From the NCBI GenBank assembly GCA_002492525.1, contig DKZA01000026.1, positions 1 to 64,000 of the forward strand: 64,000 nt of DNA, read 5' to 3'. Positions 34,689 to 41,859 of the stretch are shown piece after piece. This DNA comes from Lachnospiraceae bacterium UBA7086 (GTDB lineage: Bacteria > Bacillota > Clostridia > Lachnospirales > Lachnospiraceae). Made by a program: the position numbers and the translations under genes. Below the pieces are notes generated by a model. That model saw only the letters and a program-made list of their open reading frames with translations. It was not told where the DNA came from and ran no database searches. Each line of letters opens with the position of its first letter. Position 1 is the first letter of the stretch.

Positions 34689-36560
34689 ATGATGCGCAAG
34701 AGATACTGGCTGGGTGGAATTGTGGCGATTCTTATTGTGACTGCATTATTTTATCTGCATTTTTTACAGGAGAACAGTGTGGTGCTGCAGACAGTGGGGG
34801 AGCTTCCCTGTATGGATGTTAATATGCAGTCCAGCAGCAATCAGGTGAGTCTGTGGCAGGACGAAGAAGATGGGAAATGTTATTTCTTCCTGCCCTCCTG
34901 TGTCCATGATCATAGCGTAAAAATCGGAAAATGTGAAGAGGGCGTGGAGATAGACGGGCAGCTCTTTGCACCGGGGGATATTTTTACCTGGGAGGAAGAC
35001 AGAGAATATCATTTACATACCACGGATGGGATGCATGTACCTCATGATTATCAGGTAACCTTTATGCACTCGGCCAATATTCCGGCCATCTTCATTAATA
35101 CCGAGAGCGGTAATATGGAGTATGTGGATGAGGAACGCCATAATGCGGAGTCAGGGGATATTTGTGTGGTTCTTGCGGATGGGGTTACGGAATACCAGAA
35201 TCAGTTGCCGAAGATAGCTTCCCGAGGAAATGTTACCTGGCACAAACCGAAGAAACCGTATACGATTAAATTAGAGGATGCTTATCCGTTGTGTGGTCTT
35301 CGTAAGGGAGATAAATGGCGTCTGCTTGCCCTTTGGAACGAGGGGAGTAAACTCAACAGTAAGATAGCCTTTGATATTGCAAAGCAGCTGGGTATGGCCA
35401 ACACAATACAGGGAACCTGGATTGACCTGTATTTAAACGGGGAATACGCAGGAATCTATCTGCTCACAGAGACAGTGACAGTGGGAGAGGGACGGGTGGA
35501 TATTTATGACCTGGAAAAGGAGAATCGGCAGTACAATGGAAATATGGATGAACAGGATCGGTTTGAGGAAGAGAATGAAAAGGGTTATCTGCTAGATCAT
35601 GTCAATACCATAGACGGGGGTTATCTGATTGAGAAAGATACGAAAGAGTATTATGAGGGAGAACCTAATGGGTTTGTGACCTCTTCCGGTTATCTGTTTA
35701 CGATCAAGGAACCGGAACATGCTTCCAGGGAGCAGGTTGATTACATAGCAGGTTATGTGGATAATATTGACCAAATGGTACAAAACGGTGATCCGGCAGT
35801 CTGGGATTATCTGGATCTGCAAAGTCTGGTAAGTGCCTTTTTGGTGGATGAGATTTCCCTGGAGACGGATGTGGCCGTTACCAGTATGTATTTTTATAAA
35901 GATGCGGGAAACGATAAACTTTATACCGGACCGGTGTGGGATTATGAACACACCTTTGGGGAGCGGAATGTGGAGTCCCTGGAAGGCAGATTTGTGGATT
36001 ATACTTATTCTGTGGTGGATCATACGAAGCTGTTTGCGTCTATCCTCAACTGGTATATGCTTTTGTATGAAACGCCGGAATTCCAGGAGAAAATGGTGGA
36101 GGAATATGAAGAACTTCTGCCTTTTTTTGAGCAGCTTCTGGATACCGGCATGGATGATTATGTGGAAGAAATCGAAGCCTCTGTGAAGATGGATCAGGTG
36201 ATGTGGCAGGATAAGAACATCAAAGGAAAGTCGGCGGGTACCTATGAAGATTATTATGCCAACGTGAAATATACCAAATTTTTTATTGCCAAGAGACTGA
36301 ATTATCTGTGCGGACGGTGGGGTGTTCCCCATGAAGAATTTCCGGTGCCGTCTAACGGAGAAATGCATACAGTTACTTATTCCGTCTATGAAGGTGTGGT
36401 AGGAACCATGGAAGTGATGGATGGAGAAGAATTGAAAAATCCTCTGGAATATGACCAGTCCAAATATCAGGGGTGGGTTTATGAGTACAGCGGCGAAAAG
36501 TACAGTCCCTATATTCCAATCTATGAGGACATGGGATTATATAATGCAAAATGGGAATAG
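34689..36560 (+). CDS. Membrane-anchored CotH-type kinase (second of tandem pair)
   Basis: This 623-residue paralogue of the preceding protein is alike from end to end: signal anchor at about 7-27, VTFMHSANIPAIFINTESG, SRGNVTWHKPKKPY (Ser of RGNSTW replaced by Val), LLALWNEGSKLNSKIA, WIDLYLNGEYAGIYLL and GPVWDYEHTFGER, where the second Asp of the WDYD motif is Glu. Both end with a near-identical tail (YEYSGEKYSPYIPIYEDMG). It arose by tandem duplication and diverged at the active site, so the two may differ in activity. ATG 34692 is an equally good start given GGAG at 34681-34684. Confidence 0.82.
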   Translation: MMRKRYWLGGIVAILIVTALFYLHFLQENSVVLQTVGELPCMDVNMQSSSNQVSLWQDEEDGKCYFFLPSCVHDHSVKIGKCEEGVEIDGQLFAPGDIFTWEEDREYHLHTTDGMHVPHDYQVTFMHSANIPAIFINTESGNMEYVDEERHNAESGDICVVLADGVTEYQNQLPKIASRGNVTWHKPKKPYTIKLEDAYPLCGLRKGDKWRLLALWNEGSKLNSKIAFDIAKQLGMANTIQGTWIDLYLNGEYAGIYLLTETVTVGEGRVDIYDLEKENRQYNGNMDEQDRFEEENEKGYLLDHVNTIDGGYLIEKDTKEYYEGEPNGFVTSSGYLFTIKEPEHASREQVDYIAGYVDNIDQMVQNGDPAVWDYLDLQSLVSAFLVDEISLETDVAVTSMYFYKDAGNDKLYTGPVWDYEHTFGERNVESLEGRFVDYTYSVVDHTKLFASILNWYMLLYETPEFQEKMVEEYEELLPFFEQLLDTGMDDYVEEIEASVKMDQVMWQDKNIKGKSAGTYEDYYANVKYTKFFIAKRLNYLCGRWGVPHEEFPVPSNGEMHTVTYSVYEGVVGTMEVMDGEELKNPLEYDQSKYQGWVYEYSGEKYSPYIPIYEDMGLYNAKWE

Positions 36561-36582
36561 AGAGTAAGAAGGAAACGGATAT

Positions 36583-37791
36583 ATGAAAATCTTAATGGTC
36601 AATAAGTTTCTCTACCCCAATGGCGGATCGGAGACTTATATCTTTAAATTAGGGGAAGCCTTACAGAAGAAAGGACATGAGGTGCAGTATTTCGGAATGG
36701 AACATAAAGACCGCATTGTGGAGAATCATGCGGCCTGTTATACTTCCAACATGGATTTTCATACCGGCAGACTGCAAAAGCTCCTCTACCCTTTCCGCAT
36801 CATTTACTCTGTCGAAGCCAAACGGAAGATGGGGGTGGTACTGCGGGACATGAACCCGGATGTGGTACATTTGAATAATATCAATTTTCAACTGACCCCT
36901 TCTGTGATTTATGCGGTCCGCTCCTATGAGAAAAAGACCGGCAGGCGGGTGAAGATTGTGTATACGGCCCATGACTATCAGTGGGTGTGTCCCAATCACA
37001 TGATGCGGATTCCGTCTACGGGACGGATTTGCTTCGCCTGCCGGGACGGGCAGTTTGGAAATTGCAGTAAGAACTGCTGTATCCATAATTCCAGGATAAA
37101 GAGCCTGCTTGGCACGATAGAGGCGAAATTCTATGAGAAACGCCGCACATACGGCCTGGTGGATGTGATTATCTGTCCCAGTGAATTTATGAAAAAACAG
37201 TTGGATACGAATCCGCTTCTGGCGGATAAGACCGTGATGATGCGTAATTTTATTGACAAGGATACGAAAGAAACCAGGGCGCAGGAAAGCGGGCAGGATT
37301 ATGTGCTTTATTTTGGTCGGTTCTCTCAGGAAAAGGGAACCGCAACCTTGTTAGAGGCATGCCGCGCTTTGCCCCAGATTCCCTTTGTATTTGCAGGAAC
37401 CGGCCCGCTGCAAGATCAGGTAGAGCAGGTGCAGAATGTGGAGAACCGGGGATTTGTGACGGGAGATGCCCTCAAAGACCTGATTGCGGGGGCAAGATTC
37501 AGCGTCTATCCGTCAGAATGGTATGAGAATGGGCCTTTTTCCGTGATGGAATCCCTGATGTATGGCACGCCGGTACTGGTCTCAGACCTGGGCGGAGCGC
37601 CGGAACTGGTGCAGGCAGGCAAGACCGGGGAGATATTCCGCGGCGGAGACGTGGAGGAATTGATGGAACATATCAGAACGCTGTGGGAAAATCCGCAGTT
37701 GTGCCGGGAATACAGCGAAAACTGCAAAGAGATAAATTTTGACACAGTGGAAGTATATTGTGATAAAATAGTGAGGAAAGTGTATGCGTAG
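36583..37791 (+). CDS. Glycosyltransferase family 4 with cysteine-rich insert
   Basis: The 402-residue GT-B enzyme has FLYPNGGSETYIFKLGEAL at the start, YFGRFSQEKGTATLLEA in the donor domain and SEWYENGPFSVMESLMYGTPVL near 306-328. Between the domains, residues about 147-166 hold six cysteines in a FACRDGQFGNCSKNCC setting followed by HNSR; this insert recurs in a subset of bacterial GT4 enzymes and may bind a metal. AAGGA precedes ATG 36583. It is the last gene before the structured intergenic element at 37.9 kb. Donor unknown. Confidence 0.87.
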   Translation: MKILMVNKFLYPNGGSETYIFKLGEALQKKGHEVQYFGMEHKDRIVENHAACYTSNMDFHTGRLQKLLYPFRIIYSVEAKRKMGVVLRDMNPDVVHLNNINFQLTPSVIYAVRSYEKKTGRRVKIVYTAHDYQWVCPNHMMRIPSTGRICFACRDGQFGNCSKNCCIHNSRIKSLLGTIEAKFYEKRRTYGLVDVIICPSEFMKKQLDTNPLLADKTVMMRNFIDKDTKETRAQESGQDYVLYFGRFSQEKGTATLLEACRALPQIPFVFAGTGPLQDQVEQVQNVENRGFVTGDALKDLIAGARFSVYPSEWYENGPFSVMESLMYGTPVLVSDLGGAPELVQAGKTGEIFRGGDVEELMEHIRTLWENPQLCREYSENCKEINFDTVEVYCDKIVRKVYA

Positions 37792-38086
37792 CAACCGATT
37801 TTATCACATTGTAGAGCATTGATTAGGATTGTGATAGAAAGCGTTGTATTTTCAAACGCAGGCACGCTTGCGCTGCTTTCAGCTCGCAGCGGTACTAAGC
37901 TCGAAAATACCTCGCTAAGTACCGGCGGCTTCAGAGCACCTGCTTATTGAAAATACAACACTTTCTATGCGTAATGTATGGAAGGGTGGACTGCTGTATT
38001 TTGTGCAATATGCCCTCTCACGTTGGAATATATGAACTAAATGAGTATCGAGATTTGCTCAGATACCAGGTAAGGAGTACAGAAAA
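37792..38086. other. Intergenic region holding a large inverted-repeat element
   Basis: No gene is supported in these 295 bases. Apart from the inverted-repeat element described separately, TATCACA (37802-37808) and TGTGATA (37830-37836) form another inverted repeat overlapping its left edge. The right part leads to the radical SAM gene, whose AAGGAG site is at 38070-38075. I see no convincing promoter. Confidence 0.6.
37834..37968. repeat. 135-nt inverted-repeat element, three-way-junction fold (MITE or structured RNA candidate)
   Basis: ATAGAAAG-c-GTTGTATTTTCAA (37834-37855) pairs with TTGAAAATACAAC-a-CTTTCTAT (37947-37968): 21 of 22 positions match. The stem continues with GCAGG (37858-37862) against CCTGC (37939-37943). 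Inside are two hairpins: CGCTGC/GCAGCG (37871-37876 with 37886-37891) and CGGTACT/AGTACCG (37890-37896 with 37918-37924, with AGC/GCT continuing inward). The loop of the last hairpin holds GAAAATAC (37903-37910), the same 8-mer as in the right arm, so the left arm has two possible partners. No target-site duplication is evident. Terminal repeats favour a MITE; alternative pairing favours a regulatory RNA. Confidence 0.75.
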
Positions 38087-39085
38087 ATGCCAAAAAGAAC
38101 TTTGTATGGAACCGTCATTGTGACGTATAGATGTAATGCCAGATGTAATATGTGCGACTGTTTTAAGGATCCCACGAGACCGGAGGAAGAGATTACTCTG
38201 GAGGATATTAAGAAACTGCCGGAGATGGCGTTTACCAATATCACCGGCGGGGAACCTTTTATCAGACAGGATATTCCGGATATCGTGCGGGAGCTGTACA
38301 AAAAATCTGACAGGATTGTCATATCTACCAACGGTTATTTCACAGACCGCATCATTGCCCTGTGCAGAGAGTTTCCCAAGGTTGGCATCCGTATCAGCAT
38401 TGAGGGATTGCAGGAGACCAACGATAAGATCCGGGGAATTCCGGACGGCTTTAACAGAGGGTATACGACATTGAAGACACTGGTGGAGATGAAGCATCCG
38501 GACGTGGGCTTTGGTATGACCGTACAGGATATGAACTGTGAGGATTTGGTGCCGCTTTACAATATCGCCAACGACATGAATATGGAGTTTGCCACGGCGA
38601 CTCTGCATAATTCTTTCTATTTCCGCAAGACGGATAATAAGATTGAGGATAAGTATAAGGTGGCGCAGAATTTTGAGAAACTGATCAATGAACTGTTAAA
38701 GAGCAAATCTCCGAAGAAGTGGTTCCGGGCTTATTTCAATCATGGGTTGATCAATTATATTTACGGGAATAAGAGGCTTCTGCCCTGCGATATGTCCAGG
38801 AACGCCTTTTTTATCGATCCTTTCTGTGATGTGATTCCCTGCAACGGGATGGAGAAGAAGGCAGTGATGGGGAATCTGCGGGAACAGACCTGGGAGGAAT
38901 TGTGGAATTCCCCGCAGGCGGAGGAAGTGCGCAGATGCACGAGAAATTGCGACAGGAACTGTTGGATGATCGGCAGTGCCTCTCCGGCCATGCACAAGTA
39001 TATCTGGGTGCCCGGCTGGTGGGTGATTAAACATAAATTCCTTAAGGGTGGGAAATACAGCTTGAAGGAGAATAAATATATATGA
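38087..39085 (+). CDS. Radical SAM protein with SPASM-like C terminus
   Basis: The 332-residue protein has the radical SAM cluster motif CNARCNMC (C16, C20, C23), followed by the barrel motifs TNITGGEPFI and STNGYFTD. The C-terminal part has further cysteines (LPCDMS, FCDVIPCNGM, CTRNCDRNC at about 280-290) arranged like a SPASM/Twitch auxiliary cluster domain. Such enzymes modify peptides, or in glycan loci may carry out dehydrogenation, epimerisation or methylation-type chemistry on sugars. No peptide substrate gene is visible nearby, which favours a sugar or lipid-linked substrate. It overlaps the next gene by four bases (ATGA). Confidence 0.82.
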   Translation: MPKRTLYGTVIVTYRCNARCNMCDCFKDPTRPEEEITLEDIKKLPEMAFTNITGGEPFIRQDIPDIVRELYKKSDRIVISTNGYFTDRIIALCREFPKVGIRISIEGLQETNDKIRGIPDGFNRGYTTLKTLVEMKHPDVGFGMTVQDMNCEDLVPLYNIANDMNMEFATATLHNSFYFRKTDNKIEDKYKVAQNFEKLINELLKSKSPKKWFRAYFNHGLINYIYGNKRLLPCDMSRNAFFIDPFCDVIPCNGMEKKAVMGNLREQTWEELWNSPQAEEVRRCTRNCDRNCWMIGSASPAMHKYIWVPGWWVIKHKFLKGGKYSLKENKYI

Positions 39086-40230
39086 GATTTTTGTATGTAG
39101 CGCCGCGCTATCATACCAATCAGATGGATATCATGAAGGGGCTTGTGGAGCATGGGCATGAGGTGCGCTTCATCAGCCACTATGCAGCAATCATAGAGGA
39201 TTATTCTTATGTGACGCCCATTGTGCTGGGATATTCGCCTCTCTACAGGGCTTTTGATTTCCTGTATATGAAGGTGATTCACAGAAAAGACCCCACGGCG
39301 GTGGTGTTTAAGATTCAGCACGGTTTTCCGCCCATGGGAAAGCTTCGCAGATTAATCTGTGATTTCGCGCCGGATGTGGTGATTTTGCGGGAACGGTCAT
39401 TATATTCCATGGCGGCTTATCATATCTGCAGGCAAAAGGGGTATCCTTGTATTCTCTACAATCAGAATCCGCTCTGGTCGGCGCCTGCAAAAAGTGATTG
39501 GATTCATCGTCTGGTGGACAGGTTTTCTCCTAAAGTACGCATGACACCGGTGATGGGTATGAAAAAGGCGGGTACAGCCATCAGGCCGGAGGATTATTTT
39601 GTCCCGTTTGTGACGCAGGTGCAGTGTGCGCCTGATAAAAGGGAGTATTTTAGAGACGGCACGATACATATACTCTGTATCGGCAAATATGAGATTAGGA
39701 AACATCACCTGATGCTGCTTCGTGTGGCCGAGCGGCTCAAGGATAAGTATAGAATACACCTGACATTGGTGGGTGAGGCGACGAACCATTTCCAGAAGGA
39801 GTATTGTGAACAGGTAAGACAGTATGTGAGAGAGCATCACATGGAAGATATGGCTGTGGTGAAAACCAATATAGCCAGGCGGGATATGGAGAAGGAGTAT
39901 CTGGCGGCGGATTTGTATGTGATACCGAGTACGCTGGAGATGGCATCGGTTTCCCAGTTGGAGGCCATGAGTTATGCGCTGCCGGTTATTGTCAGTGATA
40001 CCAACGGTACGGCCTGTTATGTGGAAGAGGGTGTTACCGGGTTCTGGTTTCAGGACTGCGATGAGGAGGATCTGTTGCGGGCGGTGGATGAGATGCTTTC
40101 TGACCAGGCACGTATGCGCAAGATGGGTGCGGCCGGGTACCGTGCAGTGGAAGAAAAGTATAATTTTGAGAACTACTATGATACCGTCATGCGGATGAAG
40201 GAACGAATTGTGCAGGAACATCTGTATTGA
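39082..40230 (+). CDS. Glycosyltransferase family 4-like
   Basis: The 382-residue GT-B protein starts MRFLYVAPRYHTNQMDIMKGL; HILCIGKYEIRKHHLMLLRVAERL opens the donor domain near 193-216, and PSTLEMASVSQLEAMSYALPVIVSD near 276-300 gives the E-x7-E region. The acceptor domain lacks the usual GG loop. Translationally coupled to the radical SAM gene through a four-base ATGA overlap, with AAGGAG upstream, so the two may act on the same substrate. Donor unknown. Confidence 0.82.
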   Translation: MRFLYVAPRYHTNQMDIMKGLVEHGHEVRFISHYAAIIEDYSYVTPIVLGYSPLYRAFDFLYMKVIHRKDPTAVVFKIQHGFPPMGKLRRLICDFAPDVVILRERSLYSMAAYHICRQKGYPCILYNQNPLWSAPAKSDWIHRLVDRFSPKVRMTPVMGMKKAGTAIRPEDYFVPFVTQVQCAPDKREYFRDGTIHILCIGKYEIRKHHLMLLRVAERLKDKYRIHLTLVGEATNHFQKEYCEQVRQYVREHHMEDMAVVKTNIARRDMEKEYLAADLYVIPSTLEMASVSQLEAMSYALPVIVSDTNGTACYVEEGVTGFWFQDCDEEDLLRAVDEMLSDQARMRKMGAAGYRAVEEKYNFENYYDTVMRMKERIVQEHLY

Positions 40231-40262
40231 GAGCAGAAAAGAAAGCGTAAACGGAAGAAGTT

Positions 40263-41126
40263 ATGAAGAGAAAAATAAAAGATATTTTGGCAGCCATTGC
40301 TTATTTTCTTTATGAAAAGGGCATCCTGCACAATTCCATAAAGGTGCATAGTATTGACGAGACCATTGATGAACTGCTGCATACGAATAAGAGTCTGGTG
40401 CGTTTCGGCGATGGAGAGATTGTGATGATCAAAGGCGGAGACTTGATGTTACAGAAAGCTTCTCCCGAGATTGCGAAAGGGCTGGCCGAGATACTGGCCT
40501 ATCCCTATGACGACCTGATGGTGACGATTCCGGGGATATTTGACACTCTTTCCGATCATCGTAAGGCGAGCAGACAGTTCTGGAAAGATCATCTGCTGTT
40601 TTGCAGGAAGACCTATGAGAAATACTGCAATCCTGACCGGATTTACTATACCACTTTTGTATCCCGCTGTTATTATTATGCGAAGGATCGCAGCAACTGT
40701 GGCGAATGGTTTGCTAAAATCAGGAAAATATGGGAAAATAAAGATGTTGTAGTGGTGGAGGGTACCAGGACGCATAATGGGGTTGGGAATGATCTGCTGG
40801 ACACAGCGGCCAGCGTAGAGCGGATTATCTGTCCGCCCCGGGATGCTTACGGGGCCATTGCGCGGATTCTTGAAGCCTGTGAGGCCTACGATAAGGACAG
40901 GCTGTTTTTGCTGTCCGTGGGGGTTGCGGCCAAGTTTCTAGCACTGGAATTGTTTCGGAAGGGATACCGGGTGCTGGATATCGGCCATATGGATATGGAA
41001 TATGAATGGTATGTGAGGCAGACACCCGATAAGTGTAAGATTGAGAAACATGAGATCGAGACGGAGGCCGCTAACAGGGAGGCCGGTTATACACAGTATC
41101 TTTCCCAGGTGAAGGTGCGGTTATAG
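40263..41126 (+). CDS. GT-D fold glycosyltransferase (DUF1792 type)
   Basis: The 287-residue protein carries SLVRFGDGEIVMI (R47 to E52 region, the DxE metal/donor motif of the GT-D fold), WFAKIRKIWENKDVVVVEG, NDLLDTAASVERIICPPRDAY and LDIGHMDMEYEW, all characteristic of DUF1792. The founding enzyme, in Streptococcus serine-rich-repeat glycoprotein glycosylation, adds glucose. Here it more likely acts on a lipid-linked glycan. The stop codon lies in the first unit of a 15-bp tandem repeat, so slippage there could alter the region after the gene but not the fold. Confidence 0.85.
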   Translation: MKRKIKDILAAIAYFLYEKGILHNSIKVHSIDETIDELLHTNKSLVRFGDGEIVMIKGGDLMLQKASPEIAKGLAEILAYPYDDLMVTIPGIFDTLSDHRKASRQFWKDHLLFCRKTYEKYCNPDRIYYTTFVSRCYYYAKDRSNCGEWFAKIRKIWENKDVVVVEGTRTHNGVGNDLLDTAASVERIICPPRDAYGAIARILEACEAYDKDRLFLLSVGVAAKFLALELFRKGYRVLDIGHMDMEYEWYVRQTPDKCKIEKHEIETEAANREAGYTQYLSQVKVRL

Positions 41127-41164
41127 AAGACGCAGTTATAGAAGACACGGTTATAGACGATGCG
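41120..41164. repeat. Three 15-bp tandem repeats spanning a stop codon
   Basis: GTTATAGA begins at 41120, 41135 and 41150 with exact 15-bp period (units GTTATAGAAGACGCA, GTTATAGAAGACACG, GTTATAGACGATGCG). The first unit contains the last Leu codon and the TAG stop of the GT-D gene, and because the period is a multiple of three every unit repeats that in-frame TAG. Confidence 0.85.
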
Positions 41165-41242
41165 GTAACAAAGATGATTCGGCTGACGTTCTTGTCAGGG
41201 AACCGGATATAGTAAGAATAAGAATGACAAAGGTATCAGAGG

Positions 41243-41818
41243 ATGATCACAAATAAGAAAGAGTATTGTGAATATCTGCAACAGGATCAACTGGCGCTGG
41301 GCCGGCAGAATGACAGAAGACCGCGCCTTTTGGGGGATGAGATCTGGAAACTGGAACGGCTTCTTCGCCGGGTGGAATATACGAAGAACTGTAAAAAGGG
41401 GCCGATTGGCATTGTGCTTGGGAAATATTACGGGTATCGGTTTCATCGTCTGAGTGTGAGACTGGGCATGACCCTTCCTATCAATGTTTTCGGGCCGGGG
41501 CTTGCCATTCCCCATTATGGGACGATTGTGGTGCACGCCAATGCGAAGATTGGCAGCAACTGTCGTTTGCAGGAGGGTGTGACAATCGGTGCGGCAAACG
41601 GAAGCCACGAAGCGGCAGTGATTGGTAACAACTGTTATTTTGGGAGCGGCGCCAAGGTGATTGGCGCTGTCCGGATTGCAGATGATGTGGCGGTAGGAGC
41701 TAACGCGGTGGTGACGCGGGATATTTCGGAACAGGGAACTACCTGGGCAGGCATACCTGCTCACAAAATCAGCGATAACGATTCCCATGCCAGTCTGTGT
41801 CAGGCACTTTTTAGATGA
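41243..41818 (+). CDS. Left-handed beta-helix acetyltransferase (CysE-like)
   Basis: The 191-residue protein has a helical N-terminal part (YLQQDQLALG, WKLERLLRRVEY) followed by hexapeptide repeats from about residue 85 (IPHYGTIVV, AKIGSNCRLQEGVTIG, IGNNCYFGSGAKVIG, VAVGANAVVTRDI). The build is that of short serine O-acetyltransferase homologues found in polysaccharide loci, which O-acetylate sugars using acetyl-CoA. It acts in the cytoplasm. Another acyltransferase (membrane type) is encoded at 43628. Acceptor unknown. Confidence 0.8.
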   Translation: MITNKKEYCEYLQQDQLALGRQNDRRPRLLGDEIWKLERLLRRVEYTKNCKKGPIGIVLGKYYGYRFHRLSVRLGMTLPINVFGPGLAIPHYGTIVVHANAKIGSNCRLQEGVTIGAANGSHEAAVIGNNCYFGSGAKVIGAVRIADDVAVGANAVVTRDISEQGTTWAGIPAHKISDNDSHASLCQALFR

Positions 41819-41859
41819 ATGGTAACAGCCGGGCTGTTGCGGTAAGAGGAGCAAAGTGA

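Noticed and set aside
35592..36368. Long minus-strand open frame opposite the second CotH gene
   Set aside because: Antisense to a well-supported gene, His/Ile/Leu-rich composition typical of shadow frames, no ribosome site or family.
37802..37836. TATCACA/TGTGATA inverted repeat as a terminator for the GT4 gene at 36583
   Set aside because: The loop is 21 nt and no T run follows; it is more likely chance or part of the neighbouring element.
39400..40221. Long minus-strand open frame opposite the GT4-like gene
   Set aside because: Shadow of a coding region with clear GT4 motifs; no independent support.
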